A DNA stretch of 64,000 nt from Laguncularia racemosa (Eukaryota; Streptophyta; Magnoliopsida; Myrtales; Combretaceae), in contig JBBMOL010000204.1 in assembly GCA_037954665.1 (NCBI GenBank), positions 62,001 to 126,000 on the forward strand. Reading direction: 5' to 3'. Of the stretch, positions 47,671 to 58,500 are shown piece after piece. The stretch's first letter is position 1, and each line of letters begins with the position of its first letter. A model generated the notes under the pieces. That model saw nothing but the letters and a program-made list of their open reading frames with translations, did no database searches and was not told the origin of the DNA. A program made the position numbers and the translations under genes.

Positions 47671-49131
47671 TTGCTTGATTTTGAGCATATTAAAGAATTG
47701 TATGCTGCTGATCGAATTTTTGTGAAGAGTAATGTGCGCTGTGAGAAGATTGGTCATGGTAAATTTTATAAGCATGAAGGATTCTTGTTTAGGGAGAATA
47801 AACTTTGCATTCCAAATTGTTCTTTAAGAGAATTATTAGTGAGGGAGTCTCATGGAGGAGGTTTAATGGGGCATTTTGGAGTAGCTAAAACCTTAGGGCT
47901 TTTGGAGAACACTTCTATTGGTCTCACATGAAACGAGATGTTGAGAGGATTTGTGAGCGGTATGTCACTTGTAAGCAAGCAAAGTCTAGAGTCCAACCTC
48001 ATGGACTTTATACCCCACTTCCCATTCCTCATGAGCCGTGGGTAGACATTTCCATGGATTTTGTATTAGGATTACCCAGGTCTAGGTATGGTTGAGACTC
48101 TATTTTTTGTAGTCGTTGATAGGTTTTCTAAGATGGCACATTTCATTTCTTGCCACAAAACAGATGATGCTTGCCATATTGCTAATTTTTTCTTTAGGGA
48201 AGTTGTGAGATTGCATGGTATGCCTAGAACAATCGTGTCGGATCGGGATGCTAAGTTTTTGAGCTACTTCTGGAAGACCCTATGGGCTAAGTTAGGAACT
48301 AAGTTATTGTTCTCTACTACTTGTCATCCACAGACTGATGGTCAAACTGAGGTAATAAATCGAACCTTATCTACTTTGTTGAGGGCTGTCATTAAAAAGA
48401 AAATTAAAAGTTGGGAGGATTGTTATGTTGAATTTGCTTATAATCGCATAATGCATTCAGCTACTAAGTTTACTCCTTTTGAAATTATGTATGGTTTTAA
48501 TCCACTAACTCCTTTGGATTTATCACCTCTTCCTATTTCTGAGTATGTTAATCTAGATGGTAAGAAGAAAGCAGAATTTGTTAAATAGATCCATGAGAAG
48601 GCAAGGCTCAACATTGAACGAAGGGCAGAATAGTATGTGAAACAAGCCAACAAGAGTTGTCGACAAGCTGTCTTTGAACCTAGAGACTAGGTTTGGGTTC
48701 ACATGCGCAAAGAGCGGTTTCCTGTGCAGCGTCAATCTAAATTACTTCCTAGAGGCGATGGACCATTCCAAATTCTTGAGTGCATCAATGATAATGCCTA
48801 TAAGTTAGATTTGCCAAGTGAGTATCAAGTAAGTGCTACTTTTAACGTTACTGATCTGAGTCCTTTTGCTGTAGGCGACGATTTGAGGACAAATCCTTTT
48901 CAAGAGGAGGGGAATCATGAGAGCCATGATGGGAGTCAAGCTAGAAGATGGAATGTGGATCATCTTGAAGTACCACCTGGACCGATCATAAGAACTCGAG
49001 TGAAACGATTCAAAGAAGCACTTAACGGGCTGATAAAGGATATCCAAGAAGCTAGAAAAGAGTGTAGTAACCATGAGAATGACCTTGCATTTGTACAAGT
49101 CAATCAAGGAGATCAAAGATGCCGGCCTTGA
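47671..49131 (+). pseudogene. Integrase and C-terminal tail of the chromovirus-like element
   Basis: Zinc-binding part: RESHGGGLMGHFGVAKTLG (47840-47900), then after a frameshift CERYVTCKQAK (47950-47985). Core: the first Asp in SMDFVLGLP (about 48050-48080), one extra T near 48100, then VVVDRFSKMAHF, IVSDRDAKF (second Asp) and DGQTEVINR (Glu) in frame 48088-48588. C-terminal part: 48703-49131 with LPRGDGPFQILE, ATFNVTDLSPF, RTNPFQEEGN and GPIIRTRVKRFKEAL. Only a few lesions are present: frameshifts near 47905 and 48100, and stops at 48586 and near 48690. It would insert cDNA; the tail may guide chromatin targeting. Confidence 0.75.
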
Positions 49132-49494
49132 CAACGCTGGCTTAACGTTGCCGGCCTTGAACCGGCGTTGCAATTAGAGCGCGATAGAGGAACTACAACC
49201 GGCCTACTACGCCGCCGGCCTATATACCAGTGTACATCCTACGCCGGCTACTACGCCGCCGGCTTTCATTGCCTGTTTGTTATTTTTCTGCGACTTTATT
49301 ATGTTATGTCGTTTTGGTCTTTTATTTTTATGAGTTGTAAACCTTAATATAAGCTGCTAGGGTTGGAAAACAGAACAGAGAACATACATACAACATTGAT
49401 AAACACAATTTAAGAGAATTCCTCTCTTGATTCTCCAAAGAACTTCTCTTGAACTTATCGGATTTGTTCTGTGGTGTTCACCCCAACTTATCAA
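49120..49494 (+). repeat. Probable 3' LTR of the chromovirus-like element
   Basis: It follows directly on the pol stop codon, has a GC-rich start with repeated GCCGGCCTTGA and CTACGCCGCCGGC phrases, a TATA-like TATATACC (about 49222), and ends CAACTTATCA, a wording common at LTR 3' ends of this group. The boundaries are not confirmed because the partner LTR cannot be read. Confidence 0.4.
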
Positions 49495-49659
49495 TTGGTC
49501 TTTCATCCCGATTATGATGTCAACAGAATATACTAAGGTTCTTGCCCTCACCTATAGGCAATGGGTCGTGGTTCCACTTCATTGTTTTAGCATCTTGGGT
49601 TGCAATTCCAAACGTATTAGTATAGGGTTTTGTCAAACGTGGGCGTGGTTCATTTTCAG
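49495..49659. other. Unassigned 165 bp between LTR and array unit
   Basis: It matches neither the array unit nor a known part of the gypsy element. It could be leftover element sequence or part of another insertion. Confidence 0.3.
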
Positions 49660-51693
49660 TTTTGTAGCTTGTTTTAAGATAAAAAATTAGAAGCATAAGA
49701 AAGTAACGACTACAACGTGCAGACGAGGTAAGAAATGGGGGATTAGGTAGCATAAGTTGTACCTGAAACACATCGATTAATTGAGTGAGTTGGTTATTGT
49801 TTTTCTTTATTTTGTTAGGTGAATGTTTTAGCTTTAATCTTTCGATTTTTATGCTAATTGTGCATTCCATTTGAAGTTTGCCATATTTAGTGTCATAACA
49901 ATGTCCCTAAGATATAGTTGTTGGCCTAAGAAACCTTCGATCAATTGTGTTCTTAATCGCTCCCTTACTAGATTTGCGCGGCACTGTAATAGGGTTGTCC
50001 TAAGCACATAATTTCATTGCCCATTAGTCAACTAATGAGAAGTAATTAAGCCATATTAAAGGTATTATTCAATTGCTTTAATGTGGTGTTTAGTTAATTT
50101 AATTGGGTGTATCAACTAGGATTTTTATCCTCTTACACTTCACACCTAACAGCGATACTATAGCCAAATATAATTTCCACCGACTATGTTATTTTGTTTG
50201 TTTAATTACTTGGACCACTTCTCATTAAGTCATGTGATTTTTAAATTGTTCCAAAGGAAAGTATGCTCTTATGCAGATTTGGATTTGATTAGGTTTCAAT
50301 TTATGTTTTCTAGAAATAAGATTCGTTTCGATGTTTTTCAACATCGAGTTAAAGATTTCCTAATTGATTTGGGAATTGGTTTTTTGAATTAGCATTTTAG
50401 GTCAATCCTACAAAGGGTATGGTTTCTTAGGACAAAGGCACCAAGATCAAAAATTTCCTAGGGTTTCGGTTTGCTTAGCCTTGGTTACAGCAATCGCATT
50501 GACAACACTAGAGGAATCCTAAGCTTATAGCGACGCATTATATTCTCCTCCAGATATGTTTCATCATACTCCTACTTGGCCAAAATTTTGAATTTAAAAA
50601 TTTTTGGGGTTAACATTTTTTGCCATGGGTATACATCGGGGTGTGACATTATTGCAGAAATTGCTGAATTTTAATAAGATTTAAACCTTGCGTAGACATT
50701 CCCCAATATGTGTATGCCACAAACAGTTCATATTCCTTGGTTTGATGGAATGGCAACACGTTATTAGAACTTAGAAAAATTCCACAATTTTTGGCCTTTT
50801 GAAAATGTAGTATGTATTAAGTAAACTTAATTGTGGAAATCAAAAAAGAAATAAGACTAAGTGAGTTCACAAAATGACCCTTTATATTTACGAAATATGT
50901 TTGTAATTTTCTTATTCAAAATTTAATTCCTTCGTTTTCTTGTTTTAATGTCTCCTCCATCCTTGAGAGTGAAGCTTACCTCACCCTTTTCAGCCATTGA
51001 TAATGGCAATTGTAGTCACTTTATTGAAAAATAAAAGCCCGAAGCGCAATGCTAGAAACAGAGGAAAAACGATCAAAAACAGTAATAAAGATGTTCTTGT
51101 TGGGTTATTTTGCATTACCTATTTTAGCAGAATCCATATTCTGAAAGAAATGATATAAGCTGCAATATAATTTGATGACGGAGCTGTAAGTTATAGCAAT
51201 GTTATAGCAATATCAACAATTAGGGAATTGGAGATGGAGGTTTAGCAAATTGAGTAAAGATTTAAGCTTTAATAGTACGAAGTAATTCAGCAAAAATTCC
51301 ATGGAAATTGGAGCAGTTTGGTATATGGCGTCATTTATGTTCTCGTTGCTGATATAAGATAGCAAACGGAAGACTAAAATAAAGGATAAATGTTGCCGCA
51401 ATGGCATGCATTACGAAAAGGGATTATTTGAAACACAAGTGTGGATATGGAAAGTACTTATACGAGAACTAATGTGATTACACATCCATGAGAGCATGTG
51501 TACATGTTGGTTTCCTGTATCTAATTGAAAAAAATTTTACATGCAACTGAGATAATCATTTATTGTAGAGAAATAGAATGCATAAAATTGTCGGAGATTG
51601 ATAGCCCAACGAATTAGAAAGAGATCACTTAATCGACAACATTCAAAACAAGACGATGGCAATGTGGAATTTTATTCGAGAAGTTTGAATTTT

Positions 51694-51699
51694 TTTATT
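51694..51699 (-). promoter_or_regulatory. Candidate polyadenylation signal, copy A
   Basis: AATAAA on the minus strand, 100 bases after the stop codon. Another AATAAA lies at 51671-51676. Both recur in copy B (55411-55416). Confidence 0.4.
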
Positions 51700-51798
51700 A
51701 ATAGGCACACCTATCTTGGCTGGTGTACCATGTCCATCCTTTTACAAGATGAACAATTGACAGCAGTTAGCACACACAACGTGCTCGTCACATGTTTT

Positions 51799-52240
51799 CT
51801 AGCTAGTGTATCTTTTATGTGGTGCAACACCAAGGCATGTACATCGCTTCAGTATACATTTGGCCTTCCCGAACAAGCATTTTATGGAGCTACAGTCCGC
51901 ATTGGAGGAACATGGCACATCATTAGGTAGCAAGTTCTTTGTTTCAACTTGGGATGGAATGCTACCTGCAGCGTTTGAGAGAAAATTCATCTTAGTTACA
52001 ATGAAATAGCAACACATACACAAACACGCACTCCCGTATAAACTTTATAGTCTTTTAAATGAATTGTTATCCATGATTCATTACACACGTTTCCTCAAAT
52101 CTACAAAAGAGCATAAAATATTATGATTGATTTGTTACGATAAAATGAATGGAATACGAGGACGGGAAAAATTAGCACTCACAGCACAATAGAAGTAATA
52201 CGACTATGCTAAAAACGAATATGGGACTATTTTTCTGCAT
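51799..52240 (-). CDS. Secreted cysteine-rich peptide, defensin-like/NCR-like, copy A (two exons)
   Basis: I predict exon 1 at 52183-52240 and exon 2 at 51799-51965, with a 217-bp intron that starts GTGAGT and ends pyrimidine-rich then GCAG. Joined, the exons give 74 residues in one frame. Residues 1-20 (start MQKNSPIFVF, then a run of V and L) look like a signal peptide. The rest has six cysteines spaced C-X5-C-X4-C-X6-C-X4-C-X1-C, includes VPCSSNADC and ends near KRCTC with a short basic tail; net charge is about +5. This spacing and the exon split after the signal peptide are typical of plant defensin-like peptides, including nodule NCR peptides, which act outside the cell or in symbiotic compartments as signals or antimicrobials. 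The actual role is unknown. TATA box and AATAAA are in suitable places. Expression is unproven. Confidence 0.7.
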
Positions 52241-52340
52241 TGCTTATTTTCTAGCAAATTCAAAATTTTGGTGCAATTTCCTTAATGCCAAAAGCTATAC
52301 AGCACCTTTCCAAGATGCATTCTTATATAGATTCGGTTTC

Positions 52341-52350
52341 TTATATATAA
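52341..52350 (-). promoter_or_regulatory. TATA box of copy A
   Basis: TTATATATAA, 101 bases upstream of the start codon, leaving room for a short 5' leader of about 70 bases. A second candidate CTATATAAG lies at 52322-52330. Both are conserved in copy B. Confidence 0.5.
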
Positions 52351-55300
52351 ATGCATTGGAAGCCAAATTATTCTTATCTGGATTGGATCACAACAAAATA
52401 AACTTGGAAATAGTATATACGGTGTGGCTTGTTTATCAACTTTTATGAAAAATGTGATGGGGGGATACTTGAGGAGAGAAAACCGGAAAGGAAAGAAAAT
52501 CAAGCAAAACGCAAGATATAAAGTGTGGAAATGGAAGGAAATAAGTGGAAATGATTTTTCTTTCAATGATTGAATAATATAAAGGTGGAAATAAGTGATT
52601 GAAGATCATAACTTAACTAAATTACCCTTAATCCTATCCTAATTCATTCCTTGTTTGCTGTACTTTTTGTAACGTGTCACAATATTCAACGAAGATCCCT
52701 TGAGTTGTTTGTAGATTTGGAGTGAAGCAAAAGAGGCAACAGATTGGAAATGTTGATACTCCTTTCTGCCCAATTGATCCAAAATCCTTTCGCCATTAAA
52801 ATTATTTTACAAATGATTTATCCCATTTCCATTGCTTTCCTTTGATATCCAACGATTTCCTCCCATCCAAGCATAGTGGAAATCATACTGAAAAATCAAC
52901 TATCATATGCATATTATCTTTTACTTAAATTCTTAATCCCCAACAGTTTGAACCATTAGCAAGGCATTCGGACATCAGCATAAAACGTCCTTATATTTAG
53001 GGAAATCATGATCGTTGCCATGTCTTCAAATTAAGGGATGCGTACATTCCACCTCTTATTCATACCGTAGCATGTGTATGCTATAGATTCGAGCAACTAA
53101 ATATGTAGAATGTTGTAAAAAATGTATACTTTAACTTCTGGAAACAATAATTGTTCAAAATAATTTACAACACCTCAGCAACAAACAGCTAAGTATCGAA
53201 TTGATTGAACTATATAGAAACAATCTACGTATGTCAAAATGTTTTGGTACGTTACTGCAAATGACTAACGTAGGTATGTAGTCATAACTTGGATTGTTGT
53301 TGGTAGTGTGTTTAGCATCGTGGTGGTGTTGGTGGGAGAGTTGGGATGCTGGGTAGTTGTTGGTCGTTTTTCATGACTATTTTAAGAATGTTTTGTAGCT
53401 TTTTTAAGATAAAAATTAGAAGCATAAGGGAGTAACGACTACACGTGTTGACGAGGTAACAAATGGAGGATTTAGGTAGCTTAAGTTATACCGGAAACAC
53501 ATCGATTAACTGAGTGAGTTGCTTATTGTTTTTCTTTATTCTGTTACGTGAATGTTTTAGCTTTAATCTTTCGATTTTTATGCTAATTGTGCATTCCATT
53601 TGAAGTTTGGTCATATGTAGTGTCATAACAATGTCCTAAGATATAGTTGTTGGCCTAAGAAACCTTCGATCAATTGTGTTGTTAATCGCTCCCCTACTAG
53701 ATTTGGGCAGGCACTGTAATAGGGCTGTCCGAAGCACATAATTTCATTGCCCATTAGTCAACTAATGAGAAGTAATTAAGCCATATTTAAGGTATTATTC
53801 AATTGCTTTAATGTGGTGTTTAGTCAAGTTAATTGGGTGTGTAAAATGGCATTTTTATCCTCTTACACTTCACACCTAATAGAGATACTATAGTCAAATT
53901 TAATTTCCACCGACTACGTTATTTTGTTTGTTTAATTAGTTAGACTACTTCTCATTAAATCATGTGATTTTTAAATTTTTCCTAAGGTAAATATCCTCTT
54001 ATATGGATTTGGATTTGATTAGGTTTCAATTTATGTTTTCTAGACTTAAGATTTGTTTCGATGTTTTCCAATTTGGACTTAAAGATTTCCTAATTGGTTT
54101 GGGGATTGGATTTTTGAATTAGCATTTTGGGTCAATCCTATATAGGGTTTGGGATTCCTAGGACAAGGGACCATGATCAAAATTTTCGTAGGGTTTCAAT
54201 TTGTTTAGCCTTGGTTACAGCAATCGCATCGATAGCACTTGAGGAATCCTAAGTTTATAGCGACACATCATATTCTCTTTCAGATATGTTTCATCATACT
54301 CCTACATGGCCAAACTTTTGAATTTAAAAATTTTTAGGGTTTACATTTTTTGCCATGGGTATTCATCGGGTGTGACATATTATTGCACAAATTGTTGAAT
54401 TTTAATTAGTTTTAAGCCTTGCGTACACATTCCCCTATATGAGTATGCTATAGACAGTTCACATTCCTTGGTTTGATGGAATGGTAATACGTTATTAAAA
54501 CTTAGAAAATTCCACATTTTTAGACCTTTTGATAATGGAGTAAGGAACAAGTAAACTTAAACGTGGAAATCGAAGAAAACATAAGACGAGGAGTTCACAA
54601 AATGATCCTTTATATTTACTAAATATGTTGTCAATTTTCTTATTCAAAATTTAATTCCTGTCGTTTTCTTGTTTAATGTCCCTCCATCCTTGAGAGTGAA
54701 GCTTACCTCACCCTTTTCAGCCATTGATAATGGCAATTGTAGTCACTTTATTGAAAAATAAAAGCCCGAAGCGCAATGCTGAAACAGAGGAAAAACGATC
54801 AAAAACAGTAATAAAGATGTTCTTGTTGGTTATTTTGCATTCCTATTTTAGCAGAATCGATATTCGAAAGAAATGATAAAAGCTGCAATATAATTTGATG
54901 ACGGAGCTGTAAGTTATAGCAATGTTATCAATATCAACAATTAGGGAATTGGTGATGGAGGTCTTAGCAAAATGAGCAAAGATTTAAGTTTTAAGTACGA
55001 AGTAATTCAGCAAAAATTCCATGGAAATTGGAGCAGTTTGGTATATGGCGTCATTTATGTTCTCGTTGCTGATATAAGATAGCAAACGGAAGACTAAAAT
55101 AAAGGATAAATGTTGCCGCATGGCATGCATTACGAAGGCATTATTTGAAACACAAGTGTGGATATGGAAAGTACTTATACGAGAACTAATGTGATTACAC
55201 ATCCATGAGAGCATGTGTACATGTTGGTTTCCTATATCTAATTGAAAAAAATTTTACATGCAACTGAGATAATCATTTATTGTAGAGAAATAGAATGCAT

Positions 55301-55515
55301 AAAATTGTCGGAGATTGATAGCCCAACGAATTAGAAAGAGATCACTTAATCGACAACATTCAAAACAAGACGATGGCAATGTGGAATTTTATTCGAGAAG
55401 TTTGAATTTTTTTATTAATAGGCACACCTATCTTGGCTGGTGTACCATGTCCATCCTTTTACAAGATGAACAATTGACAGCAGTTAGCACACACAACGTG
55501 CTCGTCACATGTTTT

Positions 55516-58500
55516 CTAGCTAGTGTATCTTTTATGTGGTGCAACACCAAGGCATGTACATCGCTTCAGTATACATTTGGCCTTCCCGAACAAGCATTTT
55601 ATGGAGCTACAGTCCGCATTGGAGGAACATGGCACATCATTAGGTAGCAAGTTCTTTGTTTCAACTTGGGATGGAATGCTACCTGCAGCGTTTGAGAGAA
55701 AATTCATCTTAGTTACAATGAAATAGCAAACATACACAAACACGCACTCCCGTATAAACTTTATAGTCTTTTAAATGAATTGTTATCCTCTTGAGATTTT
55801 AAAGTAATGTTCTAGAAGGCTAATTTAATTTTAGGATGTTGGTGTTGGATATTTATTGTTGAGTTATTTTATGTGTTGTTTTCCTAGGTCCTTTACTGTT
55901 AAGTTAATGAGTTGTTCTCTTCCAAGGAGTTTTTCAATGCTCCGTTAATCTCTAGGCTTCCTCCTATTGGTCTGTTGTTAGGATAATTCTCTTTTTAAAT
56001 ACTCTTGTAATTTCTCTTCAAAAAAACAGATTGTCTTTTTACAAGTTCTTCAATTCTTCCATTGAGAGAGTTAATTTCTTTCCTCTTTGAACTCCGATCT
56101 ACTTCGGAGTGTATCAAGACTTGGTTTATCTTTACATGGTATCAGAGCTCAGGTTGAACTCGTGAGGAACATCGGTGCTCTCTCGATATGGAAGGTGTCA
56201 GTCGTGTAGCCGGACTTGGTTTGGAATTATTGAACCAATCTAACTACCGGATATGGAAGACTTGTATGGAATCGTATTTGGTTGGCGAAGATTTGTGGAA
56301 TGTCGTCGTGGTTGATGGCATTGCCGCTCCGGAGAATGTCGCCGAGAATGCGGAAGAGTTGAAGAAGTGGAAGCAGTTAAATGCAAAGGCAGAATTTGTG
56401 TTGAAAAGATCTATCTCTCATGGATTGTTCGAGCACATAATCGGATGTGGGTCTGCTCGTGAAATCTGGCAAACAACTCGATCGTCTATTTAACAAGAGG
56501 AACGAGGCTCGTCTGCAGATGCTCGAGAATGAGTTGGTGACTGCGAAACAAACTGGTTCTATTTCGAGTATTTTCTCAAAGTCAAGAACCTGTGTTCGGA
56601 AATTTCGCTATTAAATCCTGAAGAGCGAATCTCGGAAGCTCGAACTAAAGGTACATCATTCGAGGTCTCCGACCGGAGTACACGCCTTTTATTACTTCGA
56701 TTCAAGGATGGACGCAACAACCCTCACTCGAAGAGCTGGAAAATCTCTTGTCATCTCAAGAGTCGTTGGCCATGCAAATGGCCGGAACTAGCATTAAGGA
56801 GGACTCGAAGAGCGCCTTATTTGTGAAGAAGGGAAGCGCTCACAGAGGAAAAGGAAAAATGGATGAAGCTGCGTCGGAATATTCTAATGCGCCTAAAAAG
56901 ACATTCAAATGTTACAGGTGCGGCAAACTCGGTCATATTAAAAAATATTGTCGAGTTAAATTGAAGTCAGGAAACTTTGCTAATTTGGCTGGTGTGGCCG
57001 AAAAGTCTGAACAATCGAAGGAAGAAGATTGGAAGAATTGTTTTCTTGCCGATATAGTTGATGAAAATATTCAACGGGAGACATGCTTTATGGTCGAAGG
57101 AACTTCTCGCACGAAGCATTCAACTAACAATGAATGGATCGTGGATTCTGGGTATGGTCATCATCTTACCGGAGACGAATCAATTTTCTCATGCTCTCAA
57201 CTTCATGATAGCGGCAGTGGTATCATCACCGCTGACAATACGGCTCATAAAATCCTGAAAGAAGGCACCGTTGTTATCGACAACGATCATGGAGAATCAA
57301 TCACGCTAAAAAGCGTATATCATGTGCCAGGGATACAAAAGAATCTTTTCTCCGTCGCAAATGCAGTGGATGCTGGAAATCTTGTGCTCTTCGGACCGCG
57401 AGATGTGAAATTCTTACGGAACGTCAGAGAAATTAAAGCCGATGTTGTTCACACAGGTACGCGCGTGAATGATCTATTTGTTTTATCTGCCTCTAATTCA
57501 TACGTTGAGAAGTTGAGCAACAATGACACCACCTCGCTGTGGCATGCGAGACTTGGTCATCTAAATATGACTAAGTTGAGGTTATGGCTCAGAAAAAATT
57601 GGTAGAAGGTTTGCCCGAACTATCAAAGTTTGAGGATGAAAGAATTTGTGAAGGCTGTCAATTTGTAAGGTACATAGACTACCCTTCGAGAGCTCAAGTT
57701 CTCGGTGCACGGTTCCTTTGGAGCGAATCCATAGTGATTTGATGGGACCAACTCGAATTGCTTCTTATTCTGGATCCAATTATATGTTGCTATTTGTGGA
57801 TGATTACACACGGTTCACATGGGTTTATTTTGTGAAACACAAATCTGAGGTGTTTTCGAGATTTCTAGAATTTAAGGAAGCTGTCGAAGGAGAATTATGC
57901 AGGAAAATAAAAATTCTACGGACAGATAATGGAGGGGAATTTTGCTCGAATGAGTTCTTCTCTTTTTGCCAGAAAAATTGGCATTAAAAGAGAGTTATCT
58001 TGTCCAGAGACGCCGCAGCAAAATGGCGTGGCTGAACGAAAAATTCGACATCTTGTAGAGACCTGCAAGTGCTGGCTACATGCAAAAAATCTGCCCAAAA
58101 CATTATGGGCAGAGGGCATGAAATGTGCTGCTTATGTAATTAATCGGGTGCTGCTAAGTCCGACTAATCTGAAAGCGCCTTATGAGCTGCTATTCGGTGT
58201 TAAACCGAATGTGAAGTATCTTCGAGTCTTTGGCTCAATCTGTTATGTTCATGTATCTGATTCTCAGAGGAGCAAGCTGGATGCTAAAGCAATTAAATGT
58301 ATTTTCGTCGGTTACGACGAACGAAGGAAAGGCTGGCGATGTATGGATCCTACAACCAATAAATGTGTTGTATCTCGTGATGTTATCTTCGATGAGATCT
58401 CTTCACATTATTCAAAAGATGCTTCTCTTGAAGAAAATGATACGGTAACTTTGTCGTTATCTCAGTTTTCAGAAGATTCTTCGGAAGAAAACCAAGGAGA

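Larger units (their letters stand above)
43120..49660 (+). mobile_element. Ty3/gypsy chromovirus-like element, partly smeared
   Basis: A plus-strand element interrupts the array: unit sequence stops near 43120 and resumes at about 49660 (TTTTGTAGCTTGTTTTAAG). gag (about 44695-45420), protease (45560-45910), RT/RNase H (46373-47640) and integrase (47671-49131) are in the expected order. A probable 3' LTR follows (about 49120-49494). The 5' LTR and primer site should be in 43120-44690, but that part is unreadable (runs of G). The exact ends and any target duplication could not be found. Confidence 0.65.
49660..53395. repeat. Clean array unit with gene copy A
   Basis: About 3.7 kb. The left 1.5 kb (to about 51200) differs from the next unit by roughly 5% or more by eye, while 51450-53395 is nearly identical. 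Only the peptide gene on the minus strand is recognisable. Confidence 0.75.

Noticed and set aside
51598..51930. A 110-codon plus-strand frame, identical at 55315-55647
   Set aside because: It overlaps exon 2 and the 3' region of the peptide gene on the other strand. Its conservation is explained by unit duplication, and it has no signal, domain or intron features.
52206..52448. An 80-codon plus-strand frame, repeated at 60678-60920
   Set aside because: It is antisense to exon 1 and the promoter of the peptide gene. Conservation follows from the repeat, and the opposite strand has better gene signals.
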